Source of the DNA: Yinghuangia soli
GTDB taxonomy: Bacteria; Actinomycetota; Actinomycetes; Streptomycetales; Streptomycetaceae
Reading direction: 5' to 3'
Assembly (NCBI RefSeq): GCF_021502675.1
Contig: NZ_JAKFHA010000012.1
Coordinates: 107,381 to 171,380 of the forward strand
Length of the DNA: 64,000 nucleotides
Position 1 is the stretch's first letter, and every line of letters begins with the position of its first letter. The notes under the pieces are model-generated. The model was not told the DNA's origin and did no database searches. It saw nothing but the letters and a program-made list of their open reading frames with translations. Below are positions 35,035 through 43,881 of the stretch, piece after piece. A program made the position numbers and the translations under genes.

Positions 35035-35924
35035 CAGTAGGAATTCCCGAAGCCCCCGGAGCCCCCGAAGCCTCCGATGCCCCCGAAGTCCGGCTGGCCG
35101 CCCGCGGGATCACGGTCGGGTACGGCAGCCGGACCGTCATCGACGGCCTCGACGTGGCGGTACCGCCCGGCCTGGTCACCACGATCATCGGCCCCAACGG
35201 CTGCGGCAAGTCGACCCTGCTGGGCACCCTCGCGCGGCTGCTGCGGCCGGCCCGGGGCAGCGTCGTCCTGGACGGCGAGGACATCGCCAAGGCCAGGACC
35301 CGGGACGTCGCCAAGAAGCTCGGCCTGCTGCCCCAGGCCCCCGTCGCCCCGGAAGGCCTGACGGTGTCCGACCTGGTCGCCCGCGGCCGCCACCCGCATC
35401 AGAGCTGGCTGCGGCAGTGGTCCTCGGACGACGCCGACGTGGTGGCCCGCGCGCTGGCCCTGACCGGCGTGTCCGACCTGGCCGACCGGCCGGTGGACGC
35501 GCTGTCCGGCGGGCAGCGCCAGCGCGTGTGGATCTCGATGGCACTGGCCCAGGGCACCGACCTCCTGCTGCTGGACGAGCCGACCACCTACCTCGACCTG
35601 GCGCACGCGATCGACGTGCTCGACCTCGTCGACGACCTGCACGAGGCGGGCCGCACAGTGGTCATGGTGCTGCACGACCTCAACCTCGCCATCCGCTACA
35701 GCGACAACCTCGTCGTCATGAAGGCGGGCGCGATCCTCGCCCAGGGCCACCCGCGCGACGTCGTCACCGCGGAGTTGCTGCACGAGGCCTTCGGGCTGCG
35801 GGCCCGGGTCATCGACGACCCGGTCGGGCACCGGCCGCTGATCGTGCCGATCGGGCGTGCCCACGTCCGCGCCGACGCCGGGGCCCGCGCCCCGGTGGAG
35901 GGGGCGGTGCGCGCTCAAGATTAG
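35031..35924 (+). CDS. siderophore ABC importer ATPase (FecE/FhuC-like)
   Basis: 297 residues. Walker A GPNGCGKST near residue 62, Q-loop LLPQAPVAPEGLTV, signature LSGGQRQRV near 162, Walker B LLLLDEPTTYLDL, and H-loop VLHDLNLAIRYSD. It powers the FecCD permease pair. ATGA overlap with the second permease. The last codons and the TAG stop lie inside the next iron box, so repressor binding there could also act as a roadblock to read-through. Confidence 0.95.
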   Translation: MTVGIPEAPGAPEASDAPEVRLAARGITVGYGSRTVIDGLDVAVPPGLVTTIIGPNGCGKSTLLGTLARLLRPARGSVVLDGEDIAKARTRDVAKKLGLLPQAPVAPEGLTVSDLVARGRHPHQSWLRQWSSDDADVVARALALTGVSDLADRPVDALSGGQRQRVWISMALAQGTDLLLLDEPTTYLDLAHAIDVLDLVDDLHEAGRTVVMVLHDLNLAIRYSDNLVVMKAGAILAQGHPRDVVTAELLHEAFGLRARVIDDPVGHRPLIVPIGRAHVRADAGARAPVEGAVRAQD

Positions 35925-35939
35925 GTAAGGCTAGCCTTA
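35921..35939. promoter_or_regulatory. iron box upstream of the siderophore-binding lipoprotein
   Basis: TTAGGTAAGGCTAGCCTTA matches the consensus at 16 of 19 positions and is itself almost a perfect palindrome. The first four bases include the ATPase stop codon. It lies about 75 bases before the lipoprotein ATG and gives that gene its own iron control. Confidence 0.87.
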
Positions 35940-36014
35940 CTTCGATTTCCCGGACGGGGGCGTGCCGCCCCACGGCCGGTCCGGACCGAACGGCGCGAAA
36001 GCAGAGGACTCCGA

Positions 36015-37088
36015 ATGCTCTTCCGGACAGCGAAGCGTACGACCTCCTGGCGGCGGCTGGCCGCCGTCGCCTCCGCCGCGGCCCTCGGTGCCGGCCTGCT
36101 CGCAGGCTGCGGCTCCGACTCCGCGGACAAGGCCGGCAGCACCGGCGCCGACGGGGCCGGCTCGGCGCCCGCCGCGTCGGCCGGCGCGTTCCCGGTCACC
36201 GTGGAGCACGCCTTCGGATCCACCACCGTCGCCAAGGCCCCGCAGCGCGTGGTCTCGGTCGGCTACACCGACGACCAGACCATCCTGGCCTTCGGCATCA
36301 AGCCGGTCGGCATGGTCGACCAGTACCCCAACCCGCCCGGCACCAGCCCCGACGTCAACACCCAGTGGCCGTGGGTGAAGGACAAGTGGGGCAGCGCGCG
36401 CCCCGAGGTGGTCATGAGCAACGGCGACTCCGGCCCCAACTTCGAGAAGATAGCCGCGCTGCGCCCCGACCTGATCATCGCGGTCTACTCGGAGATCGAC
36501 CAGGCCGCGTACGACAAGCTCACCAAGATCGCCCCGACCGTCGGCCGCACCAAGGGCGAGAAGGAACCTTTCAGCGCGCCGTGGCAGGACAACGCCCTGC
36601 ACATCGCCAAGGCCCTCGGCAAGGCCGACGAAGGCGCCGCGCTGGTCAAGGGCATCGACGACAAGCTCGCCGCGATCCGCCAGAAGCACCCGGAGTTCGC
36701 GAACCAGACCGGCGTCGCGCTGTCCTGGTACAAGGACTCGGTCGCACCCTTCACCACCACCGACGTACGCGGCCGCCTGGTGACTTCCGTCGGCTTCAAG
36801 GGCGTTCCGGAGATCGACAAGATCGCGGGCGACAAGTTCTACACCGTGCTCTCGCCGGAGCGCATCGACCTGGTCAACGTGGACCGCATCTTCGTCATCG
36901 CCGACCAGGCCGACCAGACCGCGCTGAAGAACTTCCAGCTCTTCGCCAACCTGCCCGCGGTCAAGAACAACAAGGTGTCGTACCTCCTCGACAGCGAGGG
37001 CCCGGCCATCGGCGCCGCGATGTCGCAGAGCACGCTGCTGTCGCTGCCCTACGCCATCGACGAGATCGTCAAGTCGGTCGGCCAGTAG
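36015..37088 (+). CDS. iron-siderophore-binding lipoprotein (FecB/FepB-like)
   Basis: 357 residues. Signal peptide with twin-Arg-free N-region and lipobox LLAGCGSD, so Cys near 32 is lipidated after cleavage. Mature domain is a class III substrate-binding fold: FPVTVEHAFGSTTVAKAPQRV, then IAALRPDLIIAV, and ending IDEIVKSVG. AGAGGA precedes the ATG. Captures the Fe-siderophore outside the membrane and delivers it to the FecCD permeases encoded just upstream. Siderophore identity is not shown; no biosynthetic genes are in the window, so the ligand may be made elsewhere or by other microbes. Confidence 0.94.
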   Translation: MLFRTAKRTTSWRRLAAVASAAALGAGLLAGCGSDSADKAGSTGADGAGSAPAASAGAFPVTVEHAFGSTTVAKAPQRVVSVGYTDDQTILAFGIKPVGMVDQYPNPPGTSPDVNTQWPWVKDKWGSARPEVVMSNGDSGPNFEKIAALRPDLIIAVYSEIDQAAYDKLTKIAPTVGRTKGEKEPFSAPWQDNALHIAKALGKADEGAALVKGIDDKLAAIRQKHPEFANQTGVALSWYKDSVAPFTTTDVRGRLVTSVGFKGVPEIDKIAGDKFYTVLSPERIDLVNVDRIFVIADQADQTALKNFQLFANLPAVKNNKVSYLLDSEGPAIGAAMSQSTLLSLPYAIDEIVKSVGQ

Positions 37089-37128
37089 TGACCTGCCACC
37101 GCGTATCCGCTCCCGGTACGGCCGCCGC

Positions 37129-39009
37129 GTGAGCACCACCGACACCCAGGCCGGCCCGGAGACTGCGCCCAAGGACCAGGCTCAGGACCAGGCCCAGGCC
37201 CAGGCCCAGGCCCAGGCGACTCTGGGCACGGCCGGCGGCCGCGCCGCGACCCGCTGGGTCGCGGCGCAGTGCCGTGAAATGCCCTGGCTGACCGCGGGCA
37301 CCGCACTTTGCACCGTGGCCGGGGCGGCCCTCCAAGTCGTCCCCGTCCTGCTGCTCGGCCGGGTCGTCGACGGTGTGACGGCCGGCGAACCGCGGTCCGA
37401 ACTCGCCGTCCTCGGCATCTGGCTGGTCGCCGCCGCGCTGCTCGGCGCGGCGGCCACCGCGGCGTCGACGTACCTGATCGGCCGGCTCGGCGCCGAACTC
37501 CTCGCGCGGTTGCGAGAAGGCGCCGTGCACGCGGTGCTCGGCATGCCCAGCGCCCGCATCGAGCAAGTCGGCCGCGGAGACGTGCTGTCCCGGGTCGGCG
37601 ACGACGTCGCCGTGCTGTCCAAGGGCATCCGCATGGCCGTCCCCACGGTCTTCTCCGCGGGAGTCCTGGTCGTCGTCGCCACCGGCGGGATGTTCGGGCT
37701 CGACTGGCGGCTCGGCCTGGCCGGCGCCGCCGCACTGCCCGCGTACGCCCTGGCCCTGCGCTGGTACCTCCCGCGCTCCGCCCCGCTCTACCGCCGCCAG
37801 CGCGCCGCGCAGGCCGACCGGGCGCAGGCGCTGATCAGCGGGCTGGACGGGATCGAGACGGTCCGCGCGTACCGCCTCGAGGAGGCCTTCCGCGCGAAGG
37901 TCACCCACGAGTCGGCGCGGGTCCGCGACCTGGGCATCGAGGTGTTCCGGTTCTTCGGGCGGTTCGTGGGCCGGGAGAACCGCGCCGAGTTCATCGGACT
38001 CGGCCTGATCATCGTCGTCGGGTACGCCCTGCTGGAGGCCGACGCCGCCACACTCGGCGAAGTCGCCGCCGTGCCTTTGCTGTTCCACCGGCTGTTCAAT
38101 CCGCTGGGTGCCATTCTGTTCACCTTCGACGAGGCGCAGAAGTCGGGCGCGAGCCTGACCCGGCTCGTCGGCGTGCTGGGGGAGTCCGACGGGCAGCGCC
38201 TGGTGGGCGACCCGTCCGCGGCACGCCCCGGCGCCGCCGAGGCAGCCGCCGCGCCGCACCCCGCCGCGTACCCGGTGACCGTACGGGGCCTGACCTACCG
38301 CTACCCGGACACCGACGAACCCGTGCTGCACGACGTCGACTTGACGATCCCCGCAGGCGGTTCGCTCGCCCTGGTCGGGGCCACCGGCGCGGGCAAGTCG
38401 ACGCTGGCCGCGCTGATCGCCGGCATCGGGACGCCGGATTCCGGCACGGTGCGCATCGGCGCCACGGACCTCGCCGCTCTGGACGGCGCGGCGTCCCGCA
38501 GGCTGGTCGGCATCCTCACCCAGGAGACCCACGTCTTCTCCGGCACGCTCGCCGAAGACCTCCGGCTGGCCGCCCCGGCCGCGACCGACGCCGAACTCCT
38601 CGACGCCCTGCGTACCGTCGACGCCGGCGCCTGGGCCGAGTCCCTGCCCGACGGCCTCGACACCGCTGTCGGCGAGGGCGGCGAACGCCTGGACGCCACC
38701 CGCGTCGCCCGGATCGCGCTGGCCCGGCTGATCCTCGGCGGGGCACCCGTGGTCGTCCTCGACGAGTCGACCGCCGAGGCCGGCAGCGCAGGCGCCGCCG
38801 AACTCGAACGCGCCGTCGCCGCCGCCTGCCGGGGACGCACGACCCTGCTGGTCGCGCACCGCCTCACCCAGGCGATGGCCGCGGACCGCATCGCCGTCCT
38901 GGACGCGGGCCGCGTCGTGGAGCAGGGCACCCATGAGGAGTTGGTGGCGCTGGGCGGCCGGTACGCCCGGCTGTGGCAGGCCTGGCGGGAAGGCAGCTGG
39001 ACATCATGA
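37129..39009 (+). CDS. ABC exporter-fold half-transporter with degenerate signature (right pair)
   Basis: 626 residues. A short Gln/Ala repeat tail near residues 15-27, a membrane domain, and an ATPase domain. Walker A GATGAGKST (about 417) and Walker B VVVLDEST are intact, but the signature is replaced by LDATRVARI near 521, and the D-loop is altered (AEAGSAG). Starts at GTG 37129, 40 bases after the lipoprotein stop, so likely in the same iron-regulated transcript. Same class of asymmetry as the left pair, but here the intact-Walker gene comes first. Confidence 0.88.
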   Translation: MSTTDTQAGPETAPKDQAQDQAQAQAQAQATLGTAGGRAATRWVAAQCREMPWLTAGTALCTVAGAALQVVPVLLLGRVVDGVTAGEPRSELAVLGIWLVAAALLGAAATAASTYLIGRLGAELLARLREGAVHAVLGMPSARIEQVGRGDVLSRVGDDVAVLSKGIRMAVPTVFSAGVLVVVATGGMFGLDWRLGLAGAAALPAYALALRWYLPRSAPLYRRQRAAQADRAQALISGLDGIETVRAYRLEEAFRAKVTHESARVRDLGIEVFRFFGRFVGRENRAEFIGLGLIIVVGYALLEADAATLGEVAAVPLLFHRLFNPLGAILFTFDEAQKSGASLTRLVGVLGESDGQRLVGDPSAARPGAAEAAAAPHPAAYPVTVRGLTYRYPDTDEPVLHDVDLTIPAGGSLALVGATGAGKSTLAALIAGIGTPDSGTVRIGATDLAALDGAASRRLVGILTQETHVFSGTLAEDLRLAAPAATDAELLDALRTVDAGAWAESLPDGLDTAVGEGGERLDATRVARIALARLILGGAPVVVLDESTAEAGSAGAAELERAVAAACRGRTTLLVAHRLTQAMAADRIAVLDAGRVVEQGTHEELVALGGRYARLWQAWREGSWTS

Positions 39010-40844
39010 GCACAACCGACCAGCAGCACGGGCAGGTCCAGCCGGTCCAGCCGGTCCAGCAGGGCCGGGAGCAGCAGAAGCCGCAGGACCCGCAGCCGCC
39101 TGTCGAAGAACCGCGCAAGGGACGGCAGCCGCGCCCCGGCGCCCGGATCCTGCGCAGCGCGCTGCGCCGCAACCTCGGGGCGATGTCCCGGGGCACCGCC
39201 CTGATGAGCTCGTACCAAGCGGGCGAGACCGCGTTCCCCATCGCGCTCGGCCTGATCGTCGAGCACACGATGCGCGATCGCAGCCTCGGCGCACTCGGGC
39301 TGGCGATCCTCGCCCTGGCCGCGGTCACCACGATCGTGTCGCTGTCGTGGCGCTTCGGCATGCGCATCCTGCAGAAGGCGAACACGACCGAGGCGCACTA
39401 CTGGCGGGTCCAGGTCGCGTCGCGCGGCCTCCAGCCGGTCGCCGCGACCGGCGCTGCGTCCGGCGGCTCCGCGTCCGGCGGCTCCGCGTCCGTCCTTAAG
39501 TCCGGCGAGATCCTGACCATCGCGACCGAGGACGCCGACCAGACCGCCGACATCGTCGAGGTCGTCCCGGTCCTCATCAGCTCGCTGGTCGCCGTCGCGG
39601 TCGCCGCGGTCGCCCTCGGTCTGGCCGACTACCGGCTCGGCCTGCTCGTCGTCTTCGGCACCGCCGCGATCCTGACCGTCCTCAGCGTGATGTCCAAGCG
39701 CATCGGCTCGCGCACCCGCGAACAGCAGGCCCGTGTCGCCCGCGCCGGCGCCAAGGTCGCCGACCTCATCACCGGACTGCGACCGCTGCACGGCTTCGGC
39801 GGCAACCACGCCGCTTTCCGCTCGTACCGCCGGGTCAGCAGCGAGGCCACCGGCCAGGCCGTCGCCGTGGCCCGGGCGAACGGCGCGTACGCCGGCACCG
39901 CGCAGGGCCTCAACGCGGTCCTCGCCGCCGCGGTCACCCTCACCGCAGGCTGGCTGGCCTTCGACGGCAGCATCACCATCGGCCAGTTGGTCATGGCCGT
40001 CGGACTCGCGCAGTTCATCATCGAACCGCTCAAGCTCTTCTCGGAGATGCCGAAGTACGTCATGATCGCCCGTGCCTCGGCCGACCGTATGGCCCTGGTG
40101 CTGACCGATGAACCGCAGGCCTCCATACCCGCACAGCGCCCGTCCCTCGGCGGCGACCTGGAGATCGACGGCGTCCACCACGAGTCACTGCGCGGACTCG
40201 ACATCCACGTCGCGGCAGGCGAGTTCGTGGCCATCGTCGCGTACCAGCCGCGCGCGGCAGCCGACTTGGCCGCGCTCCTCGCACGCAACGCCGCACCCGG
40301 CACCTACCAGGGCACGGTACGCGTCGGCGGCCACGACATCGCCGGCCTCCCTGTCGATGCCGTCCGCACCCACATACTCGTCAACCCCGACCACGGCGAG
40401 ATATTCGCGGGAACCCTCCGCACCAACATCGACCCTTCGGGCACCAGCCGTATCGTGCCCGAAGCCGTCGAGGCATCCCTGCTGACCGACGTCGTCGCCC
40501 TCCACCGCGAAGGCCTCGACTACCCGGTCCGCGACCGCGGCGCGAACCTCTCCGGCGGCCAGCGCCAACGCCTGTCCCTGGCCCGAGCACTCGCCGCCGA
40601 CGCGGAAATACTGGTCCTGCAGTCCCCGACCACCGCCGTGGACGCCGTCACCGAGCAGCTCATCGCCCGCAATCTCGCCGATCTGCGCCGCGGCCGCACG
40701 ACCATCGTCATCACCGCCAGCCCGGCGCTCCTCGACGCCGCCGACCGCGTCCTCGTCCTGGACGACGGCGCCATCACCAGCGAGGGTCCGCACCGCAAAC
40801 TGCTCGCCACCGACCCCGAGTACCGGCGCGCGGTGGCCCGCTGA
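39006..40844 (+). CDS. ABC exporter-fold half-transporter with degenerate Walker A/B (right pair)
   Basis: 612 residues with a 45-residue Gln/Pro-rich cytoplasmic N-terminus. Membrane domain then an ATPase domain in which the Walker A loop reads VAYQPRAAADLAA, Walker B reads LVLQSPTTAVD (Mg-binding Asp and catalytic Glu both lost), while LSGGQRQRL (about 514) is intact. It must work as a heterodimer with the preceding gene, which supplies the competent Walker motifs. ATGA overlap with that gene. A serine/glycine-alanine repeat near residue 155 comes from a short duplicated DNA unit. Confidence 0.88.
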   Translation: MSTTDQQHGQVQPVQPVQQGREQQKPQDPQPPVEEPRKGRQPRPGARILRSALRRNLGAMSRGTALMSSYQAGETAFPIALGLIVEHTMRDRSLGALGLAILALAAVTTIVSLSWRFGMRILQKANTTEAHYWRVQVASRGLQPVAATGAASGGSASGGSASVLKSGEILTIATEDADQTADIVEVVPVLISSLVAVAVAAVALGLADYRLGLLVVFGTAAILTVLSVMSKRIGSRTREQQARVARAGAKVADLITGLRPLHGFGGNHAAFRSYRRVSSEATGQAVAVARANGAYAGTAQGLNAVLAAAVTLTAGWLAFDGSITIGQLVMAVGLAQFIIEPLKLFSEMPKYVMIARASADRMALVLTDEPQASIPAQRPSLGGDLEIDGVHHESLRGLDIHVAAGEFVAIVAYQPRAAADLAALLARNAAPGTYQGTVRVGGHDIAGLPVDAVRTHILVNPDHGEIFAGTLRTNIDPSGTSRIVPEAVEASLLTDVVALHREGLDYPVRDRGANLSGGQRQRLSLARALAADAEILVLQSPTTAVDAVTEQLIARNLADLRRGRTTIVITASPALLDAADRVLVLDDGAITSEGPHRKLLATDPEYRRAVAR

Positions 40845-40874
40845 CCGCCGCGGCCGGTTTCCGGTCGCGCGGTC
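40843..40874. terminator. bidirectional terminator after the siderophore locus
   Basis: GACCGCCGCGGCCGG, loop TTT, CCGGTCGCGCGGTC form a stem of about 14 pairs with one bulge. It begins within the last stop codon and ends four bases before the stop of the convergent serine hydrolase gene. Confidence 0.75.
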
Positions 40875-40877
40875 GGC

Positions 40878-42131
40878 TCAGGTGCCGGGGGAGGCTGCGG
40901 CCAGGAGCCCGAGTGAAAGCTCCTGGTCGCGGTCCTCGAAGTTCCAAGCCCCCTTGCGGACAACCGCGTTCGTGGCCCAGAACACCATCGTCCGGGTGCC
41001 GGGGCGGATCAGGACGCGGGCGAAGGACCAGTCGTTGCCGCCGTCGTGCGTGGCGACGGGGCCGTCGCCGGTCGGCAGGATCGTCCAGCCGTAGCCGTAC
41101 GATCCGGTCGACCCGTCGCCTTCCGGCACATGCGGCGTGAACATCTTCGCCTTCGCCGCCGCGTCCAGGACGGACTCGCCCTCCAGCGCCCGACACCAGA
41201 GGTACATGTCCCGGGCGGTGGACAGCAGCCCGCCGTTGCCGCGCAGATACCAGTGCGGGCGGCCGTCCGGCGCCCACGGATGATCGAACGGGCGCCCCTG
41301 GGGCTTCCCTTGCGCGTCGTACTCGACCGCCACGTCGCCGCGGCCCGGGTCGGGCAGCGCGTAGCCCGTCCGGACCATCCCGGCCGGCCGGAAAAGGTTC
41401 CGGGCCAGGTACTCGTCGTACGGGACCCCCGACACCCGTTCCACGATCGCCGCCAGCACCGAATAGCCCACGTTGGAGTACGCGAACTCCCGCCCGGGCG
41501 CTGCCTCCAGCGGCACAGCCAGGGCCTCGGCCACCAAGGCGTCCCGCGACACCGGGTCGTAGTCGTCGCCGAGGCCTTCGGGCAGGCCCGATGTATGGGT
41601 CAGCAGGTGGTGGATCGTGATGCCCCGCTTGTCGGCCGGTACGGCCCCCAGATGGACGGCGATCGGATCCGTCACCTTCAGCGCGCCGCTCATCTCCAGC
41701 TTGAGCACCGCGGCCGCGGTGAACGACTTCGTGATCGAGCCGATGTCGTACACGGTGTCGCAGTCCGCCGCGCGCCCGGCGGCCTGATCGGCCTTGCCCA
41801 TTCCCTGGCACGCCACCAACTGCCCGTCCCTGGCCACCGCCGCGGTGCCGCCGGCACCCTGCGGCCACTTCTCGGCCAGGAACTCGGAGACAGCCTGAGC
41901 CTGCACCCCGAAGGCCGGAACAGCCGCCGGCGACCCGCTCCCCGTACTCACCGGTGGCGCGCCATTCGTAGACGCCCCCGAAGCCGAAGCCGAAGCCCCC
42001 GACGGCCCACTCGGCACCCGCCCGCCCGACCGCTCATCCGTCGCACCGCACCCCGCCGCCGAAACCGCCGCCAAGACCGTCACCAAGACCACGGCCCGCG
42101 CCCGCCCCGCCCTCTTCCCCATGAACCGCAT
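40878..42131 (-). CDS. beta-lactamase-fold serine hydrolase, lipoprotein
   Basis: 417 residues. N-terminal signal with lipobox VSAAGCG, then a Ser/Gly/Ala-rich linker of 50 residues, then a class C beta-lactamase/DD-peptidase fold: SITKSF (SxxK) near residue 140, YSNVGYS (YxN), and THDGGNDW near the end in place of KTG (HxG type). Such proteins include D-Ala-D-Ala carboxypeptidases, esterases and D-aminopeptidases. Start at ATG 42131 (MRFMGKRAGRARA) preferred over an upstream GTG at 42152. Cell-surface; substrate unknown. Converges on the siderophore locus. Confidence 0.87.
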   Translation of the reverse strand: MRFMGKRAGRARAVVLVTVLAAVSAAGCGATDERSGGRVPSGPSGASASASGASTNGAPPVSTGSGSPAAVPAFGVQAQAVSEFLAEKWPQGAGGTAAVARDGQLVACQGMGKADQAAGRAADCDTVYDIGSITKSFTAAAVLKLEMSGALKVTDPIAVHLGAVPADKRGITIHHLLTHTSGLPEGLGDDYDPVSRDALVAEALAVPLEAAPGREFAYSNVGYSVLAAIVERVSGVPYDEYLARNLFRPAGMVRTGYALPDPGRGDVAVEYDAQGKPQGRPFDHPWAPDGRPHWYLRGNGGLLSTARDMYLWCRALEGESVLDAAAKAKMFTPHVPEGDGSTGSYGYGWTILPTGDGPVATHDGGNDWSFARVLIRPGTRTMVFWATNAVVRKGAWNFEDRDQELSLGLLAAASPGT

Positions 42132-42409
42132 CGCATCCCCGAACCCCGGCACGGCCCACCCGCGCCCTCCCCGAAGACGCTAGGCAAGCCACCCCGCCCG
42201 GATCATCACGCACCCGAGCCAACCTCCTCCTCCCCGACACCAGCCACCCCCACCCCCACGATCCCCACCAAGGACTACGCGCCACGAGGGAGCCTGTCGC
42301 AGTGTGAGCTCGCACGACGGCCGGGGCGAGGGTTGCAGCCTTCCGAAGCAACTCGCCGACAAACAAAGGGTGTCAGTGGAACAATCGGCGGCCGTCGGGG
42401 CGTATCCGG

Positions 42410-42745
42410 ATGCTGGTCGTGCTCGACACCAACGTCCTGCTCGATCTCTACCGAATGAACCGCAAGGTCCGCGGCTACATGCTCACCGTGCTGACGGGGT
42501 TTCGGGGCCGCGTCCGGCTGCCGCATCAGGTGCTGGTCGAGTTCCGGCGCAACCAGTCTCAGGAGGGCGCTACTTCGCCACCACGCCAACAAGGCCAAAC
42601 AGGCGCGCGAGTCGATGGCCAGGCAGGCCGAGGCAATTCTCTCCGCAGCGGACAACGACGAGTTCGTCACTCGCGAAGCCCTCTACGAAATCGGCGGCGC
42701 GCGAGGTCTCGTCGGAAAATCTGCCCGCTTGCGGTTCCCTTGGAC
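42410..42745 (+). pseudogene. PIN-like domain (PIN_8) remnant, frameshifted and truncated
   Basis: MLVVLDTNVLLDLYRMN and LPHQVLVEFRRNQSQE match the start of PIN-like domain proteins, with the first metal-binding Asp. Homology continues after a frameshift near 42565 as LLRHHANKAKQARESMARQA in the next frame, then stops abruptly near 42745. The coding potential is broken and most of the protein is absent. PIN_8 proteins are putative nucleases, sometimes in defence; here the gene is dead. Confidence 0.7.
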
Positions 42746-43105
42746 TCAGCCCGGGCCGTCGGGGTGGGCGAGGTCGTAGGCGCGGGAGATCTTCTTGGGG
42801 ACGACCATGCGCCAGGCTTCGACGACCAGTTCGCGGGCTTCTTTCGGGTCCAGGGACGCGAGGATGGCGTGGACCCAGTTGAAGCGCAGGTCCGATTCCG
42901 CCGGCAGTCGGAACTTGCGCGGGTCGCTCGCGACGAGGTCGGCTCGCTCGTCCTTGGGGAAGGCGAAGCCCATCACCGTCTCGTCGAGGGAGAACGCCAC
43001 GTACACGATCTGCCCGACACGGAACTTCAGCCGGCCGCGGACGTACACCGGATACGAGCGCTCCAAGGCCGTCCCCAGCGACCGGACGTCCTCTATCTCC
43101 GCCAT
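42746..43105 (-). CDS. MmcQ/YjbR-family protein
   Basis: 119 residues, a small CyaY-like fold. It has YPVYVRGRLKFRVGQIVYVAFSLDE, MGFAFPKDERADLVASD and FNWVHAILASLDPKEARELVVEAW in consecutive stretches; the last is the most conserved part of MmcQ/YjbR proteins, which are often called DNA-binding but whose role is not established. The ATG is at 43105. It overlaps the extreme end of the dead PIN gene. Its upstream region is shared with the cold-shock gene promoter. Confidence 0.85.
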   Translation of the reverse strand: MAEIEDVRSLGTALERSYPVYVRGRLKFRVGQIVYVAFSLDETVMGFAFPKDERADLVASDPRKFRLPAESDLRFNWVHAILASLDPKEARELVVEAWRMVVPKKISRAYDLAHPDGPG

Positions 43106-43491
43106 GCTCGGACCTCTCGATCACGGGTCGGCCGGTCGGCCGCCTGCTCTGCTCTGCACCGGGTCGCGGTTGTGTCCGCGCGGGACTTCATTGTCACACC
43201 CTGCGCGGCACAATATCTGCACTTGCGATGGCAGAAATAGCCGCAACGCGCGGCGAGAATTCCTGCGACCTCGAGCGGAATAGAATTCCGGATGGCATTG
43301 AAAGGGTTGCGCCGTGCTACTGTCGACAGCAGTTGCAGTTGTGGTTCCCAAAAACCTCGAACTCGCTCACCCGCCGGTTTTCGGTGGGCGGCGTGTTTTT
43401 GCATGTCGGATCTGTTCGGCTGGGCAATCATCACGGCGACGCGGGGTCCGCACGGTGCGGGCTCCGGGTATTGCCCTGAAGGAGATTCGAT
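43106..43491 (+). promoter_or_regulatory. cspA upstream region with long 5' leader
   Basis: 386 bases without a gene. CATTGAAAG near 43296-43304 and TACTGT (43318-43323) form a probable promoter, leaving a leader of about 160 bases before the cspA ATG, as usual for cold-shock genes whose leader RNA folding depends on temperature. GCCGGTTTTCGGTGGGC (about 43372-43389) can form a hairpin. The palindrome TGTCGACA overlaps the start site. Confidence 0.5.
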
Positions 43492-43695
43492 ATGGCTGCC
43501 GGTACGGTGAAGTGGTTCAACGCGGAAAAGGGATTCGGGTTCATCGAGCAGGACGGCGGCGGCCCGGACGTCTTCGCGCACTTCTCGAACATCGCTGCGC
43601 AGGGCTTCCGTGAGCTCACCGAGGGCCAGAAGGTGACGTTCGACATCGCCCAGGGACAGAAGGGCCCGACGGCCGAGAACATCGTTCCCGCCTGA
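43492..43695 (+). CDS. cold-shock protein (CspA family)
   Basis: 67 residues, one cold-shock domain. RNP1-like GFGFIEQ and RNP2-like VFAHFS motifs and KWFNAEKG are all present. Binds single-stranded RNA/DNA and melts RNA structure. GAAGGAG lies eight bases before the ATG. Followed by a strong terminator, then by CBS-domain and MerR genes, an arrangement also seen in other Streptomyces-like genomes. Confidence 0.96.
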   Translation: MAAGTVKWFNAEKGFGFIEQDGGGPDVFAHFSNIAAQGFRELTEGQKVTFDIAQGQKGPTAENIVPA

Positions 43696-43719
43696 CCGCG
43701 ACGCGCTGATTCACAGCTG

Positions 43720-43747
43720 GAGGCCCGCACCTGGAGGTGCGGGCCTC
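43720..43747 (+). terminator. cspA terminator
   Basis: A perfect 12-base stem, GAGGCCCGCACC (43720-43731) with GGTGCGGGCCTC (43736-43747), loop TGGA, 24 bases after the stop. Confidence 0.85.
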
Positions 43748-43881
43748 GGCTCGCTTCCGTTCGGCCCCGGCCGTCGGGTCCCGGTGGCGCCTGCGGTCCC
43801 CACTTCTTCACGGGACGCGCCGTGCCGGGGGAATAGTGATGGCAGCCTGCGGCGGCGGCTCCCCCTTCTGAGGAGGCACCT

